Shown: positions 1 through 7,205, counted from the stretch's first letter. The stretch: DNA of 19,611 nt from CAADGY01 sp900696665 (GCA_035063885.1 JAPSFM010000101.1:1-19611); one strand, 5' to 3'. Notes: generated by a model from the sequence alone, not told the origin. Numbers and translations: made by a program.

Positions 1-908
1 ACCGACGAGAAGAAGAACGACTTGTTCCTGATCACCGGCCCTCCGAAGGTGCCGTTCACGTAGTTGCGCTTGAAAGGCTCGTACCTTCTGGTGAAGACCG
101 TGCGGGCAGTGAGGTCCTGGTTGTTGAACGTGTACGTACCGGTGCCGTGGAAATCGTTGGTGCCCGACTTTGTGGTCATGGATATCTGCAGGGCGCTGGC
201 GCGTCCTTGTTCCACACTGAAGGTATTGGTCTGGACCGATACCTCTTCGATGGAATCCGGATTCGGCGACAGGTTTGTTGTGCCCTGCATGATGTTGCTG
301 GTGACGTTGAGGCCGTCCACCGTGTACTGGTTGCCGCTGAGATTGCGGCCGCCCGCATTGAAGTCGAGCATGCGCTCGTTGGCGAAGTTATCTGCCGCGC
401 CGAAACCGGCGCTGCCCGATGAACCGAGACCGGTAACGCCGGGGGCGACGGTCGCCAGACTCAGGCCATCACGGCTCTTCAGCGGCAGTTCCATGATCAT
501 GTCGCGCTGCAACGTGGTCTGCACACGCGTTTCGGAAAGATTCAGAATGGGCACCTCTGCCGTGATGGTCACCTGTTCGGCGGCGGCGCTCACTTTCAGG
601 GCCACATCGATCGTTGCGGTGGACGCGGTCAATAGCGTAACGGCAACCGTGGTGGCCTGAAATCCGGCCGCACGTACCGTCAGTTCGTACTGTCCCGGCG
701 CTAGGCTGCTGAAGCGGTAATAACCGGCGTTATTTGTTGTGGCGGACGTCTCTACGCCAGTGCTCACATTCTTCAACGTGGCGGTCGCACCCGGAACGAC
801 GCTTTCGCTGGGGTCCCGCACCACGCCTTGCACATTGCTGCTGAACTGGGCAGGCAGTAGAGCACACGTAGCGATCAAAAGCAGGATAGATTTCAACGAT
901 CGGCGCAT
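1..908 (-). CDS. Oar-type TonB-dependent receptor, N-terminal part (3' end off window)
   Basis: Outer-membrane receptor for energy-dependent uptake of a large or scarce nutrient; the substrate is unknown. The open frame runs without a stop from the ATG at 908 to the window edge, giving about 302 residues. A signal peptide is visible (MRRSLKSILLLIATCALLPA), then a CarboxypepD_reg beta-sandwich (roughly residues 22-105, with VQGVVRDPSESVVPGA and NNAGYYRFSSLAPGQYEL), then a plug domain with QYTVDGLNVTSN and the segment RNYVNGTFGGPVIRNKSFFF, which is typical of Acidobacteria Oar/TonB receptors. The start is supported by AAGGAGG about 12 nt upstream. Family members are about 1000-1200 aa, so most of the beta-barrel lies outside. 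It differs in sequence from the second receptor in this window (16237-19482), so it is a paralogue rather than a duplicate. Its promoter is not obvious. Confidence 0.9.
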   Translation of the reverse strand, partial: MRRSLKSILLLIATCALLPAQFSSNVQGVVRDPSESVVPGATATLKNVSTGVETSATTNNAGYYRFSSLAPGQYELTVRAAGFQATTVAVTLLTASTATIDVALKVSAAAEQVTITAEVPILNLSETRVQTTLQRDMIMELPLKSRDGLSLATVAPGVTGLGSSGSAGFGAADNFANERMLDFNAGGRNLSGNQYTVDGLNVTSNIMQGTTNLSPNPDSIEEVSVQTNTFSVEQGRASALQISMTTKSGTNDFHGTGTYTFNNQDLTARTVFTRRYEPFKRNYVNGTFGGPVIRNKSFFFSS

Positions 909-1055
909 TCTCGACGGCCCCTCCTTAGCCGGATATCGCACGACTGTACTGAGCCTTCCCGCGTTGTGCAGTACCGTGGGGATTTCAATTTTCGGTTCGG
1001 ATTCAGGGCAAATATACACCCGTCTCCCCCGCGCGTCAAGGCACACATGAGTTTG

Positions 1056-1063
1056 TGTCGACA
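1056..1063. promoter_or_regulatory. Isolated TGTCGACA palindrome upstream of the first receptor
   Basis: The 8-bp core of the CTGTCGACAG operator proposed elsewhere in this window also occurs here, 148 nt upstream of the receptor start at 908 and touching the start of a decayed phage gene. The outer pair (G and T) does not extend the palindrome, and I see no good -35/-10 pair at the spacing found at the other sites. It may be a distal site for the same regulator or a chance match. Confidence 0.25.
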
Positions 1064-1437
1064 TGGCCATCCGCAGCCAGCAGATCCGTGACCTGGTGGA
1101 ACTCTACGCGCTCTCCACAGGCCAGAGCACCTCGGGACTTCCAGCCACGATGCGTCCCGTCTCGCTGCTCCAATAAGGCGGAAGCCTGTTCCAGTCGAGT
1201 TCTGGCGGCTTGACGCTGGATCGCATCGGCGGCGGTGTGCCGTCGTCCGCGGTGGGGCCCACGGTAATCAACATCACGGTGCCCGGAGCGAAGGAGTTCT
1301 TCGAGAAGGAGACTGTGCGCGTGGTGGTTGAGAATCCGCGGGCGGTGCAATCGGCGGCGATGACAGCGACTAAAGCCAGCGCCGGCCGCTGCGAGATGAC
1401 TGGGCTGCAACTGAGTCCAGGGTTGATCCTGTCATGA
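1063..1437 (+). pseudogene. Decayed phage-like small protein with in-frame stop
   Basis: From the ATG at 1063 the frame reads MAIRSQQIRDLVELYALSTG and onward to a TAA at 1174-1176, then continues in the same frame to TGA at 1437 (TVINITVPGAKEFFEKETVR is part of it). The continuity of plausible coding on both sides of the stop suggests one gene of about 124 codons broken by a nonsense mutation. Its stop overlaps the ATG of the next fragment by 4 nt (ATGA), as in phage structural operons. I do not recognise the family; the phage assignment rests on the neighbours. Confidence 0.45.
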
Positions 1438-1624
1438 CGCGGGCGGAACTGATCGAGAAGATCGCGCGGGCGATCGCGGAGATGGAGGGTTTCTACGCCA
1501 CCGCCGCAAAGCCGACCCTTGCCCAGCGGAACGCGAATCCGGGCAACATCCGCCAGTGGCGGGATGGTCGCGGCAGGCAATACCCAACCTCCAAAGGCTA
1601 CGTGGACCTCTTTCCCGGCACAAC
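1434..1624 (+). pseudogene. Phage-type NPGNIR protein, 5' fragment
   Basis: The frame starts MTRAELIEKIARAIAEMEGF and contains QRNANPGNIRQW and a tyrosine/proline-rich YPTSKGYVDLFPG. The (N)NPGNIR motif with an upstream EGFY is familiar from phage structural or lysozyme-like proteins that bind or cut peptidoglycan. Convincing coding stops near 1620 and a different, unrelated-looking frame takes over, so only about the first 62 residues remain. The family's catalytic part cannot be judged. The start is coupled to the preceding fragment by an ATGA overlap. Confidence 0.5.
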
Positions 1625-2299
1625 GAGCCTTACATGCCCGGTCTCCGGACCTGCAATGGTGGCGCCTACACTTTCCAAGTGCCGGGCCCGCTCACGGTGC
1701 AAGAGAACGTCGTCATCCCGCTGAAGGTCCAGGATGCCGTCTCGATCCGCTGCGTCTACGCCTATCTTCAGCGGGGAACTACAGACGGCCAGTCGGCGTC
1801 TCTCGTAAAGATCAGCCGCGATGGCGGCGCGACGTGGGAACCACTCGAGTACATGGGTATTGCCCAAGCGTTGCCGGACGCTTACAAGAACACCTACGAC
1901 TTCCTGGTCAACAACGAAGGGTACGGCTTGCCGGCAACACGCCGCCTTCCGTATGCCGACTACGGCCCGGTGCTGGTCTCGGCGGTAACCGCCGGGCCCG
2001 ATCCGCAAGCCCTGCTGACGGCCTCCTACGGCGCGAACCGCCTTGGTCTCGTAGCTGGCAGCTTCGTCTTCCTCGATCCCGGCGGCGCGAACGAGGAGTA
2101 CGTCCGCGTGATCAGCGCAGATCCTGAGAATCAGTCATTCCAGGCAATCGTGACGAAGGACCACGACGCCAGCGAGCGCATTAGACCAACGATCTGGCCG
2201 ACGCCGGTGCTCTACGAGGGTGATGATTTGGCGTTCGACATCCCGGCGGTCGCCTCACCGGATTTGGGATCAGATCTGACGGTGGTAGTTGAGACTTGA
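1625..2299 (+). pseudogene. Phage tail-like structural protein, 3' fragment
   Basis: About 225 codons of good coding sequence begin abruptly in a new frame near 1625 (EPYMPGLRTCNGGAYTFQVP) with no start codon or ribosome-binding site of its own, and end at TGA 2299. The protein is beta-rich (VIPLKVQDAVSIRCVYAYLQ, LVKISRDGGATWEPLEYMG) and ends with LAFDIPAVASPDLGSDLTVV, a terminus that looks like a virion or tail structural protein. The upstream part of the gene appears deleted and joined to the NPGNIR fragment. An ATG at 1634 could allow a short product, but I treat it as a remnant. The family name is uncertain. Confidence 0.5.
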
Positions 2300-2304
2300 A
2301 CGAA

Positions 2305-2640
2305 CTACGAGACTTTCTTCAACCCAGCTTGAATGGCCCGCTTCAAAACGGTTTGGTATCCGATGCCCTCTTTGGCGGCGATCCGCTGCGCGCGTTCGAG
2401 GTCGGCCACCGGCAGCCGGATTGAAATGGCCTTGGTCGCCTTGGCCTTGGCTTTCTCCACGAGTTCGGCGAGGACCTTCGCGTCTGTTTGTGGAATCGGC
2501 GAGCCTGGCGAGCGCAAGAGGGTCCCCTGCTTCAGCGCGCGCTCGAACTCCCGCTGCGTCTGCCGCCGTCCTTCCGGCGTCGCGTACCACGCGGCTTCGG
2601 CACTCATGGACTCCAACTCAGCCTTCGATTTGCGGGGCAT
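2305..2640 (-). CDS. brnA: BrnA/CopG-type antitoxin (orphan)
   Basis: A 111-aa protein beginning MPRKSKAELESMSAEAAWYA and ending in a ribbon-helix-helix-like DNA-binding module (about residues 71-108: ISIRLPVADLERAQRIAAKE then a second helix with YQTVLKRAIQAG). This layout matches BrnA-family antitoxins, which neutralise BrnT RNase toxins and repress their own promoter. The ATG at 2640 is supported by AAAGGAGG 5-6 nt upstream. A longer in-frame start (GTG at 2712) exists only because a toxin remnant is fused upstream. No complete toxin is present, so the gene is an orphan, possibly kept as a regulator. It is convergent with the phage fragment ending at 2299. Confidence 0.7.
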   Translation of the reverse strand: MPRKSKAELESMSAEAAWYATPEGRRQTQREFERALKQGTLLRSPGSPIPQTDAKVLAELVEKAKAKATKAISIRLPVADLERAQRIAAKEGIGYQTVLKRAIQAGLKKVS

Positions 2641-2712
2641 AGATCCTCCTTTCCGCCTGACGTGCCCGACATTATGCACATCCCACTCAAAGCCGATCAG
2701 ATCGTCGAGCAC
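2641..2712 (-). pseudogene. brnT: BrnT-type toxin remnant (first ~20 codons)
   Basis: The GTG at 2712 opens a frame reading (V/M)LDDLIGFEWDVHNVGHVRR, which resembles the N-terminus of BrnT RNase toxins (a FEWD motif followed by an asparagine/histidine segment). After VRR the sequence runs directly into the antitoxin ribosome-binding site and then in frame into the antitoxin. The simplest reading is a precise deletion of the rest of the toxin, normally about 90 aa. The remaining piece lacks the catalytic residues of the family. Confidence 0.55.
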
Positions 2713-2719
2713 AAGACCA

Positions 2720-2742
2720 GTATATACGACGATCGTATATAC
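2720..2742. promoter_or_regulatory. 23-bp operator palindrome of the BrnTA-like locus
   Basis: Perfect inverted repeat: left arm GTATATACGA (2720-2729), spacer CGA, right arm TCGTATATAC (2733-2742). It ends 7 nt before the toxin-remnant start at 2712 and, read on the minus strand, contains a good -10 (TATACT). Brn-type antitoxins autorepress at palindromes in this position. The -35 is not convincing. Confidence 0.6.
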
Positions 2743-2765
2743 ATTCCAGTTTCTCTAAGGCCGTG

Positions 2766-2927
2766 ATGCCGTCTGACCCGCTTCTCCTGTTCGATCCGCG
2801 CCGCACCATCCAACTCCAGGGCTTCTCGGGCCGCGCCGCGACCACAACCATCCACGACGCCACCGAGACCAGCTTTCAGATCTCCGGGCCGTATCGCCGC
2901 CGCGCTCGACGGCATCAAACCAGGTGA
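2766..2927 (+). pseudogene. Phage-like gene 5' fragment
   Basis: The frame MPSDPLLLFDPRRTIQLQGF, through about residue 40 (HDATETSFQISG), looks like genuine coding. It then becomes an arginine-rich out-of-frame tail before TGA at 2927. I do not recognise the family. Its position next to other phage-like fragments is the only reason for calling it phage-derived. It lies immediately upstream of the toxin-antitoxin promoter, in the opposite orientation. Confidence 0.35.
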
Positions 2928-3012
2928 TGCTCTGATCATCGGCATGTACCAGCGTTTCAACGATCAGATCGGCCAGACGGCGCAGTTCGTGCGCGAGTTG
3001 CTGAAAGCATAG
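2887..3012 (+). pseudogene. C-terminal fragment of an unidentified enzyme
   Basis: In another frame, 41 codons read GRIAAALDGIKPGDALIIGM and end YQRFNDQIGQTAQFVRELLKA before TAG at 3012. This looks like the helical end of a cytoplasmic or TIM-barrel enzyme and not like the preceding fragment. There is no start codon or upstream domain, so it is probably the tail of a gene truncated by recombination, joined to the fragment beginning at 2766 near 2885. Confidence 0.35.
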
Positions 3013-3078
3013 GCCAGCCTTGCTCGCGCAACCGGGTGCGACAGCGTATATGATGTTTTCTGATAGGGATTCCCGTTT

Positions 3079-3951
3079 ATGTATAGAACTTGCCGGTTTC
3101 TTCTTCTGCTGTCCGCCGCGGTGCCGCTGCTGGCGCAAGCCGATGGAAAACTGCGCATCATAGCCTTTGGCGCGCATCCGGACGACTGTGACGGCCGGGC
3201 GGGCGGGACCGCCGCCAAGTATGCAAAGCTCGGCCATCACGTCAAGTTCGTGTCGGTTACGAACGGCGATGCCGGGCATCAGTCCGAGGGGGGCGGAGCC
3301 CTGGCAAAAAAGCGGCGCGAAGAGGCGCGTGAAGCCGGCCGCCGGATCGGGGTCGAGTACGAGACGCTCGACAATCATGACGGCGAACTGCTTCCCACCC
3401 TTGCCGTGCGCCACCAGGTGATCCGGAAAATCCGCCAGTGGAATGCAGACGTGGTGCTGGCTCCGCGGCCGAACGATTATCACCCCGACCACCGCTACAC
3501 AGGCGTGTTGGTGCAGGATGCGGCTTACATGGTAGTGGTGCCGAACGTCTGTCCCGATACACCGCCTTTACGGAAGAACCCGCTCTTCCTTTATTTCCAG
3601 GATGGTTTTCAGAGACCTAATCCGTTTCGTCCGGATGTGGCTGTCGCCATTGATGACGTTATCGACCTGAAAGTCGCCATGCTGGACGCGCACACCTCGC
3701 AGATGTACGAGTGGCTGCCGTGGGTGGCCGGCAATCTGGATTCTGTTCCGCGAGATCCAAAAGAGCGTGTGGAATGGCTCCGGAAGACCCGTTTCAGCCG
3801 TCCGGTAACGGATGCGGTGAGAGCAACGCTGAAAAAATGGTACGGCTCTCGTGCGGATTCCGTCAGGCACGCCGAGGCATTCGAAGTCTGCGAGTACGGG
3901 CGGCGGCCCACCGACGAAGATCTTAGGAAGGTATTCCCGTTCTTCGAATAA
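3079..3951 (+). CDS. Secreted PIG-L/LmbE family deacetylase
   Basis: Zinc-dependent amidase/deacetylase family that removes N-acyl groups from sugars (relatives: PIG-L, MshB, BshB). The 290-aa product starts with a signal peptide (MYRTCRFLLLLSAAVPLLAQ), so it acts outside the cytoplasm. The family signature GAHPDDCD is at residues 31-38 (zinc ligands H33 and D36; D35 the catalytic base by analogy). The second motif PNDYHPDHR is at 131-139 and supplies the third ligand. An AGGGA about 10 nt upstream supports the ATG, and a TATGAT at 3049-3054 could be its -10. It is followed after 13 nt by a TIM-barrel protein, so the two probably form an operon. The substrate is unknown; an N-acetylated sugar would fit. 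Confidence 0.88.
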   Translation: MYRTCRFLLLLSAAVPLLAQADGKLRIIAFGAHPDDCDGRAGGTAAKYAKLGHHVKFVSVTNGDAGHQSEGGGALAKKRREEAREAGRRIGVEYETLDNHDGELLPTLAVRHQVIRKIRQWNADVVLAPRPNDYHPDHRYTGVLVQDAAYMVVVPNVCPDTPPLRKNPLFLYFQDGFQRPNPFRPDVAVAIDDVIDLKVAMLDAHTSQMYEWLPWVAGNLDSVPRDPKERVEWLRKTRFSRPVTDAVRATLKKWYGSRADSVRHAEAFEVCEYGRRPTDEDLRKVFPFFE

Positions 3952-3964
3952 TGGACTTATTTGC

Positions 3965-4894
3965 ATGCTGACGAGAAGAGGATTTCTCAGTGCCACCGGG
4001 GTTGCTGCCGCCCAGAAGGCCAGTTCCGTTATCCCAGACAAAGATGACATCTCTCTGGCCGCCTGGTCGCTCAACCGCAGTTTCTTCCTGGCGAAGCGAT
4101 GGAAGAATATCGACTTGCCGCGCATTGCCCGGGAAGAATTCAACATCAATGGGTTGGAGTTCGTCAACACTTTTTTTGAGAACCCCACCATGCACTATCT
4201 TCAGGACCTGAAAAGGCGCGGTGAGAAGCACGGCGTCGCTTTTGTCCTGATCATGGTGGACGGCGAAGGCGACATGTCCGCCAAAGACAAGCAGGAGCGA
4301 ACACAGGCTGCCATCGCACACCGCAAGTGGGTGGATATTGCAAGCTTCCTCGGCTGCAGCGCGATTCGCTGCAATATGGGCGGCCCGCGCGAGAACTGGC
4401 AGCAGGACGCGGACCTGGTCGGACGCGCCGCCGAAAGCTTTTACAACCTGGTTGAGTATGCCTCCACCGCCGAGTTGAATATTCTCATCGAGAACCACGG
4501 CGGCGCTTCCTCCGATCCTGATGTCGTCGTGTCTCTGATGAAAACCGTCGATCACCCCAGGTTCGGAACGTTGCCGGATTTTGGGAACGTGAATCCCGGC
4601 GCCGACCATGCGGAAGTCATCCGGAAACTGGCTCCGTTTGCGAAAGGCGTTTCGGTGAAGGCTGCCTGGACGGCGGAGGGAACCCATCCGGGATGGGATC
4701 TCGAAAAACTGATCGGCATCTGCCGGGATGCGGGCTACAAAGGTTTTTGGGGCATCGAATCGAGCTTCGGGCGGTATGGCCGTCCGCGCGGCAACGAAGA
4801 GACGCCACCTCCTCCGGCCAGGATCTGGCAGAACGAAGTGAGGGGCGTTCAACTTACGAAAGCGGTTCTTCAAAAAGCACTGCGCATCGCCTGA
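3965..4894 (+). CDS. Tat-exported sugar isomerase/epimerase-like TIM-barrel protein
   Basis: A 309-aa xylose-isomerase-like TIM-barrel (AP_endonuc_2 family). The start at ATG 3965 is chosen because it gives a twin-arginine signal (LTRRGFLSATGVAAA); an earlier in-frame start at 3851 would overlap the deacetylase gene and add low-complexity sequence. Metal-site candidates are E176 (LIENHGG), D205 (LPDFGN) and E265 (GIESSFG). The usual histidine strand is replaced by VSVKAAW around residue 232, so activity may differ from classical isomerases. Such Tat-exported barrel proteins are common in Acidobacteria and Planctomycetes carbohydrate loci. It probably shares the deacetylase transcript; no clear ribosome-binding site is seen. 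Confidence 0.82.
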   Translation: MLTRRGFLSATGVAAAQKASSVIPDKDDISLAAWSLNRSFFLAKRWKNIDLPRIAREEFNINGLEFVNTFFENPTMHYLQDLKRRGEKHGVAFVLIMVDGEGDMSAKDKQERTQAAIAHRKWVDIASFLGCSAIRCNMGGPRENWQQDADLVGRAAESFYNLVEYASTAELNILIENHGGASSDPDVVVSLMKTVDHPRFGTLPDFGNVNPGADHAEVIRKLAPFAKGVSVKAAWTAEGTHPGWDLEKLIGICRDAGYKGFWGIESSFGRYGRPRGNEETPPPPARIWQNEVRGVQLTKAVLQKALRIA

Positions 4895-5638
4895 TTCCGC
4901 CGCTGAGCGGACTCCAAGCTAGCCCGATGGGAGCAGCAAGATAATAGACTTAAAAAAGTCCATATTATGTGCCATCGCCATCTCAGATCTTACATGCAGT
5001 AAGAAATGTATGGGGGATATGCGATACGCGGCGGCAGATTAAGACGAGCTTTTTCGCTTCTGTTGAAACCCCCTTACCTTTGTATTCGCTAAATCGCTTG
5101 TTTCAGATTGCAGATCAGAGGAACTCGGTCCGGTTAATACTGTTTTTCCTGCTGGAAGAAAGCCTGGCGGTTTGCGTTCACTCCGTCTCCCGTGAAGGCG
5201 ATGGAACTAAACTGCTATATGACTCCGGTGTTCAGCAACTTATGCGGCATATGATATTTGGGGTTGTTGCCCGGGTGGCTTTGGCATTTTCCGCCACTTT
5301 TGGTCAGCTTACGTATCTGAAAACCCGAACAACTGCTGGCAAATTCAACGTCGTCCGCGAGTTCGATCTCTTGCGCCGATAGGGGAGCGACGATACATCC
5401 CTGGTTGCACGAACCATGCCATCCGGTTCGCTGCGTTGGGTTCAGGTTCCGTAATTGGCTGCTGGTTGCACCGAATCTTCTTACTGATTACTGAGTAGCC
5501 TTGCCGGCCGAGGATGCTAATGTGGTCGAACACCAGGGGCGACAGCCGGGTCAAGGTCCAGAAGGAGGCCGACTATTCCTCCACGCGCGGTTAGTCAATC
5601 CGGGCGCTGTCGCGGGTATACTGAATACCGGTTCTTTC
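4895..5638. other. 744-bp stretch without a recognisable gene
   Basis: Noticeably less GC-rich than the flanks, especially 4940-5380. It contains a short hairpin (GACTT, AAAA, AAGTC) at about 4947-4960 and an imperfect G/C hairpin just after the stop at 4894, which might act as a weak terminator. Near the right end, TATACT at 5617-5622 is a plausible -10 for the downstream SGNH gene. No tRNA, IS end or CRISPR structure is visible. Confidence 0.5.
4969..5382 (+). CDS. Doubtful hypothetical protein
   Basis: A 137-codon frame opening with GTG, without a ribosome-binding site. It contains a moderately hydrophobic stretch (HMIFGVVARVALAFSATFGQ) but no motif I recognise. The lower GC makes the length of the frame slightly more notable than it would be in the flanks. 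It could be a horizontally acquired or decayed gene, or simply chance. Reported because nothing else occupies the region. Confidence 0.18.
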   Translation: MPSPSQILHAVRNVWGICDTRRQIKTSFFASVETPLPLYSLNRLFQIADQRNSVRLILFFLLEESLAVCVHSVSREGDGTKLLYDSGVQQLMRHMIFGVVARVALAFSATFGQLTYLKTRTTAGKFNVVREFDLLRR

Positions 5639-6382
5639 GTGCTCCTCGCAAGCACCGCCATACTCGCTGCCCTCGTGGCCTTTGGGGACTCCACCACGGC
5701 GGACCGTAAGGGCGTCACGACCTATGCGGCGCGCCTTGAGGCCGCGCTCGGTATTCCCGTAATCAATGCGGGAGTCCCCGGAAATCATACGGAGGACGCA
5801 CGCCGGCGCTTTAACCGTGATGTTCTGGCACATCGCCCGGCCGTCGTTATCATTCAGTTTGGCTTGAACGATGCGGCTGTGGACGTCTGGAAGAAACCAC
5901 CCGCGTCCGGCCCGCGCGTCAGAGTCGAAAGCTACCGCCGGAACCTGGCCTTCTTTATTGCGGGAGTTCGTGAACAAGGGGGCGCCGCCATTCTCATGAC
6001 GCCGAATCCGATGGCCTGGACTCCACGGCTGCGGGAACTCTACGGCAAACCGCCCTATGACACCGGGACAGAGGAAGGAATCAACCGCCCCCTCACCGCG
6101 TACGTTCACGCCGTGCGGGAAGTGGCCCACCGGTTGGATGTCCCTCTCGTGGATGTGTACAGCACCTTTTCCGGCAACCCTCAGGGCGTCTCCGCGCTGC
6201 TCCTCGATGGTATGCATCCCAATAACACCGGGCACGCGATCATCGCGGAACTACTGCTTCCGGCCGTGCGCCGGCTGGCTGACCTCAACGGGCGGGCCGG
6301 GCTGCCGCACTTAGATACGGCTTCACATAGCGGTCGAGGATCCGGTGCACGGCGTCCCGTCCGGTGCTATCGAGCGCCGTAA
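5639..6382 (+). CDS. SGNH/GDSL-family esterase
   Basis: Serine esterase of the SGNH fold, typically deacetylating carbohydrates or lipids. I chose GTG 5639, which gives 247 aa and places a hydrophobic leader (MLLASTAILAALVAFGDST) directly before block I; the open frame extends upstream to 5501 but that part is not protein-like. Block I is GDSTT (nucleophile S18), block II INAGVPGNHT, block III FGLNDA (oxyanion asparagine), and block V DGMHPNNTGH supplies the Asp and His of the catalytic triad. Natural family ends fit near LADLNG. The last ~30 residues are read antisense through the 3' end of the lyase gene, a 98-bp convergent overlap, so the original stop seems lost. A sugar O-acetylesterase role would suit the neighbourhood. 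Confidence 0.85.
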   Translation: MLLASTAILAALVAFGDSTTADRKGVTTYAARLEAALGIPVINAGVPGNHTEDARRRFNRDVLAHRPAVVIIQFGLNDAAVDVWKKPPASGPRVRVESYRRNLAFFIAGVREQGGAAILMTPNPMAWTPRLRELYGKPPYDTGTEEGINRPLTAYVHAVREVAHRLDVPLVDVYSTFSGNPQGVSALLLDGMHPNNTGHAIIAELLLPAVRRLADLNGRAGLPHLDTASHSGRGSGARRPVRCYRAP

Positions 6383-7205
6383 TGTAGGGACGGCCGGTCG
6401 CCCGTTCGCAAATCCCGAGATAACGCAAAGCTTCGTCGAACGCGCCCCAGATCGCCCCATACCGGAAGATTTGCCAGGTTTCGATCATGTCCTGTTGCAG
6501 GCTTCGGGCACGCGCGAGATCGCCGGCCTGATACGCGTCCCAAAGCCCTACGGCGAGGTGCGGACACAGGTTATGTAAACCGCCCACCGCGCCGGCACAT
6601 CCCATCTGTAGCGCAACGACGACAAGGAATTCACTCCCTGTGATGACCGGAAAATCACCGTGTTCCCGGGTTGAATAGACTATGGCCTGAAGCTTGGCAC
6701 AATCCGAATCGCTCACCTTGATGCCCGCCAGCGTAGGAATGCGGCGCTTCAGCTCGACGATCGTCTCCGCTGCCAATTTGTTTTTGGTCAATACGGGATT
6801 GTCGTACAGAAAAACAGGCACCGCCGTGGCCGCGGCGATCTCGCCGAAATAGTCGATCAGGTGTTCCTGCGTGGCGAAGAAATAGAACGGTGGGAGGACC
6901 GAAAGATAATCGACACCCTCCGCTGCAATCCGCCGCGCAAGCCGGATTGCACGCGAAGTGCTGGTTTCGCCCACGCCTCCGATGACCGGCACCTTCCCTG
7001 CGACGGCGGAAAGGGTGATCGCCACCGAGCGCACCTGTTCATCATCCGTCAGGAAGGCGAATCCGCCCATGGAACCATTCGCAAAGACACCATGTACACC
7101 GCCATCCAACACGTAGCGCACCAGCCGCCTCAATCCGGCTTCATCTACACGGTCTTCGTCCACCAGCGGAGTGCCGACGGCTGGAATGATTCCATGCAAA
7201 GACAT
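6285..7205 (-). CDS. DapA/NanA-family class I aldolase-type lyase
   Basis: A 306-aa TIM-barrel Schiff-base lyase of the dihydrodipicolinate synthase / N-acetylneuraminate lyase family, likely cytoplasmic (no signal). The Schiff-base lysine is K163 (LAGIKVSDSD) and the catalytic tyrosine Y134 (FLYDNP). The carboxylate-binding loop, normally GSTGE or GTTGE, reads NGSMGGF (43-49): the second hydroxyl residue and the glutamate are missing. This suggests a substrate different from those of DapA or NanA. Its strong promoter (TTGCAC, 17 nt, TACAAT) contains the CTGTCGACAG operator. The predicted transcription start coincides with the A of the ATG, so the mRNA should be leaderless. It is divergent from the PLP enzyme gene. 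Confidence 0.85.
   Translation of the reverse strand: MSLHGIIPAVGTPLVDEDRVDEAGLRRLVRYVLDGGVHGVFANGSMGGFAFLTDDEQVRSVAITLSAVAGKVPVIGGVGETSTSRAIRLARRIAAEGVDYLSVLPPFYFFATQEHLIDYFGEIAAATAVPVFLYDNPVLTKNKLAAETIVELKRRIPTLAGIKVSDSDCAKLQAIVYSTREHGDFPVITGSEFLVVVALQMGCAGAVGGLHNLCPHLAVGLWDAYQAGDLARARSLQQDMIETWQIFRYGAIWGAFDEALRYLGICERATGRPYITALDSTGRDAVHRILDRYVKPYLSAAARPAR

Noticed and set aside
3923..4873. 316-codon open frame on the minus strand
   Set aside because: Antisense shadow of the TIM-barrel gene; no start signals or recognisable motifs.
3951..4963. ATGGACTT (3951-3958) and AAGTCCAT (4956-4963) as inverted repeats flanking the TIM-barrel gene
   Set aside because: Only 8 bp, with no target duplication or transposase; likely chance.
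5383..5500. tRNA-like GGTTC strings
   Set aside because: No cloverleaf with acceptor and anticodon stems could be formed.
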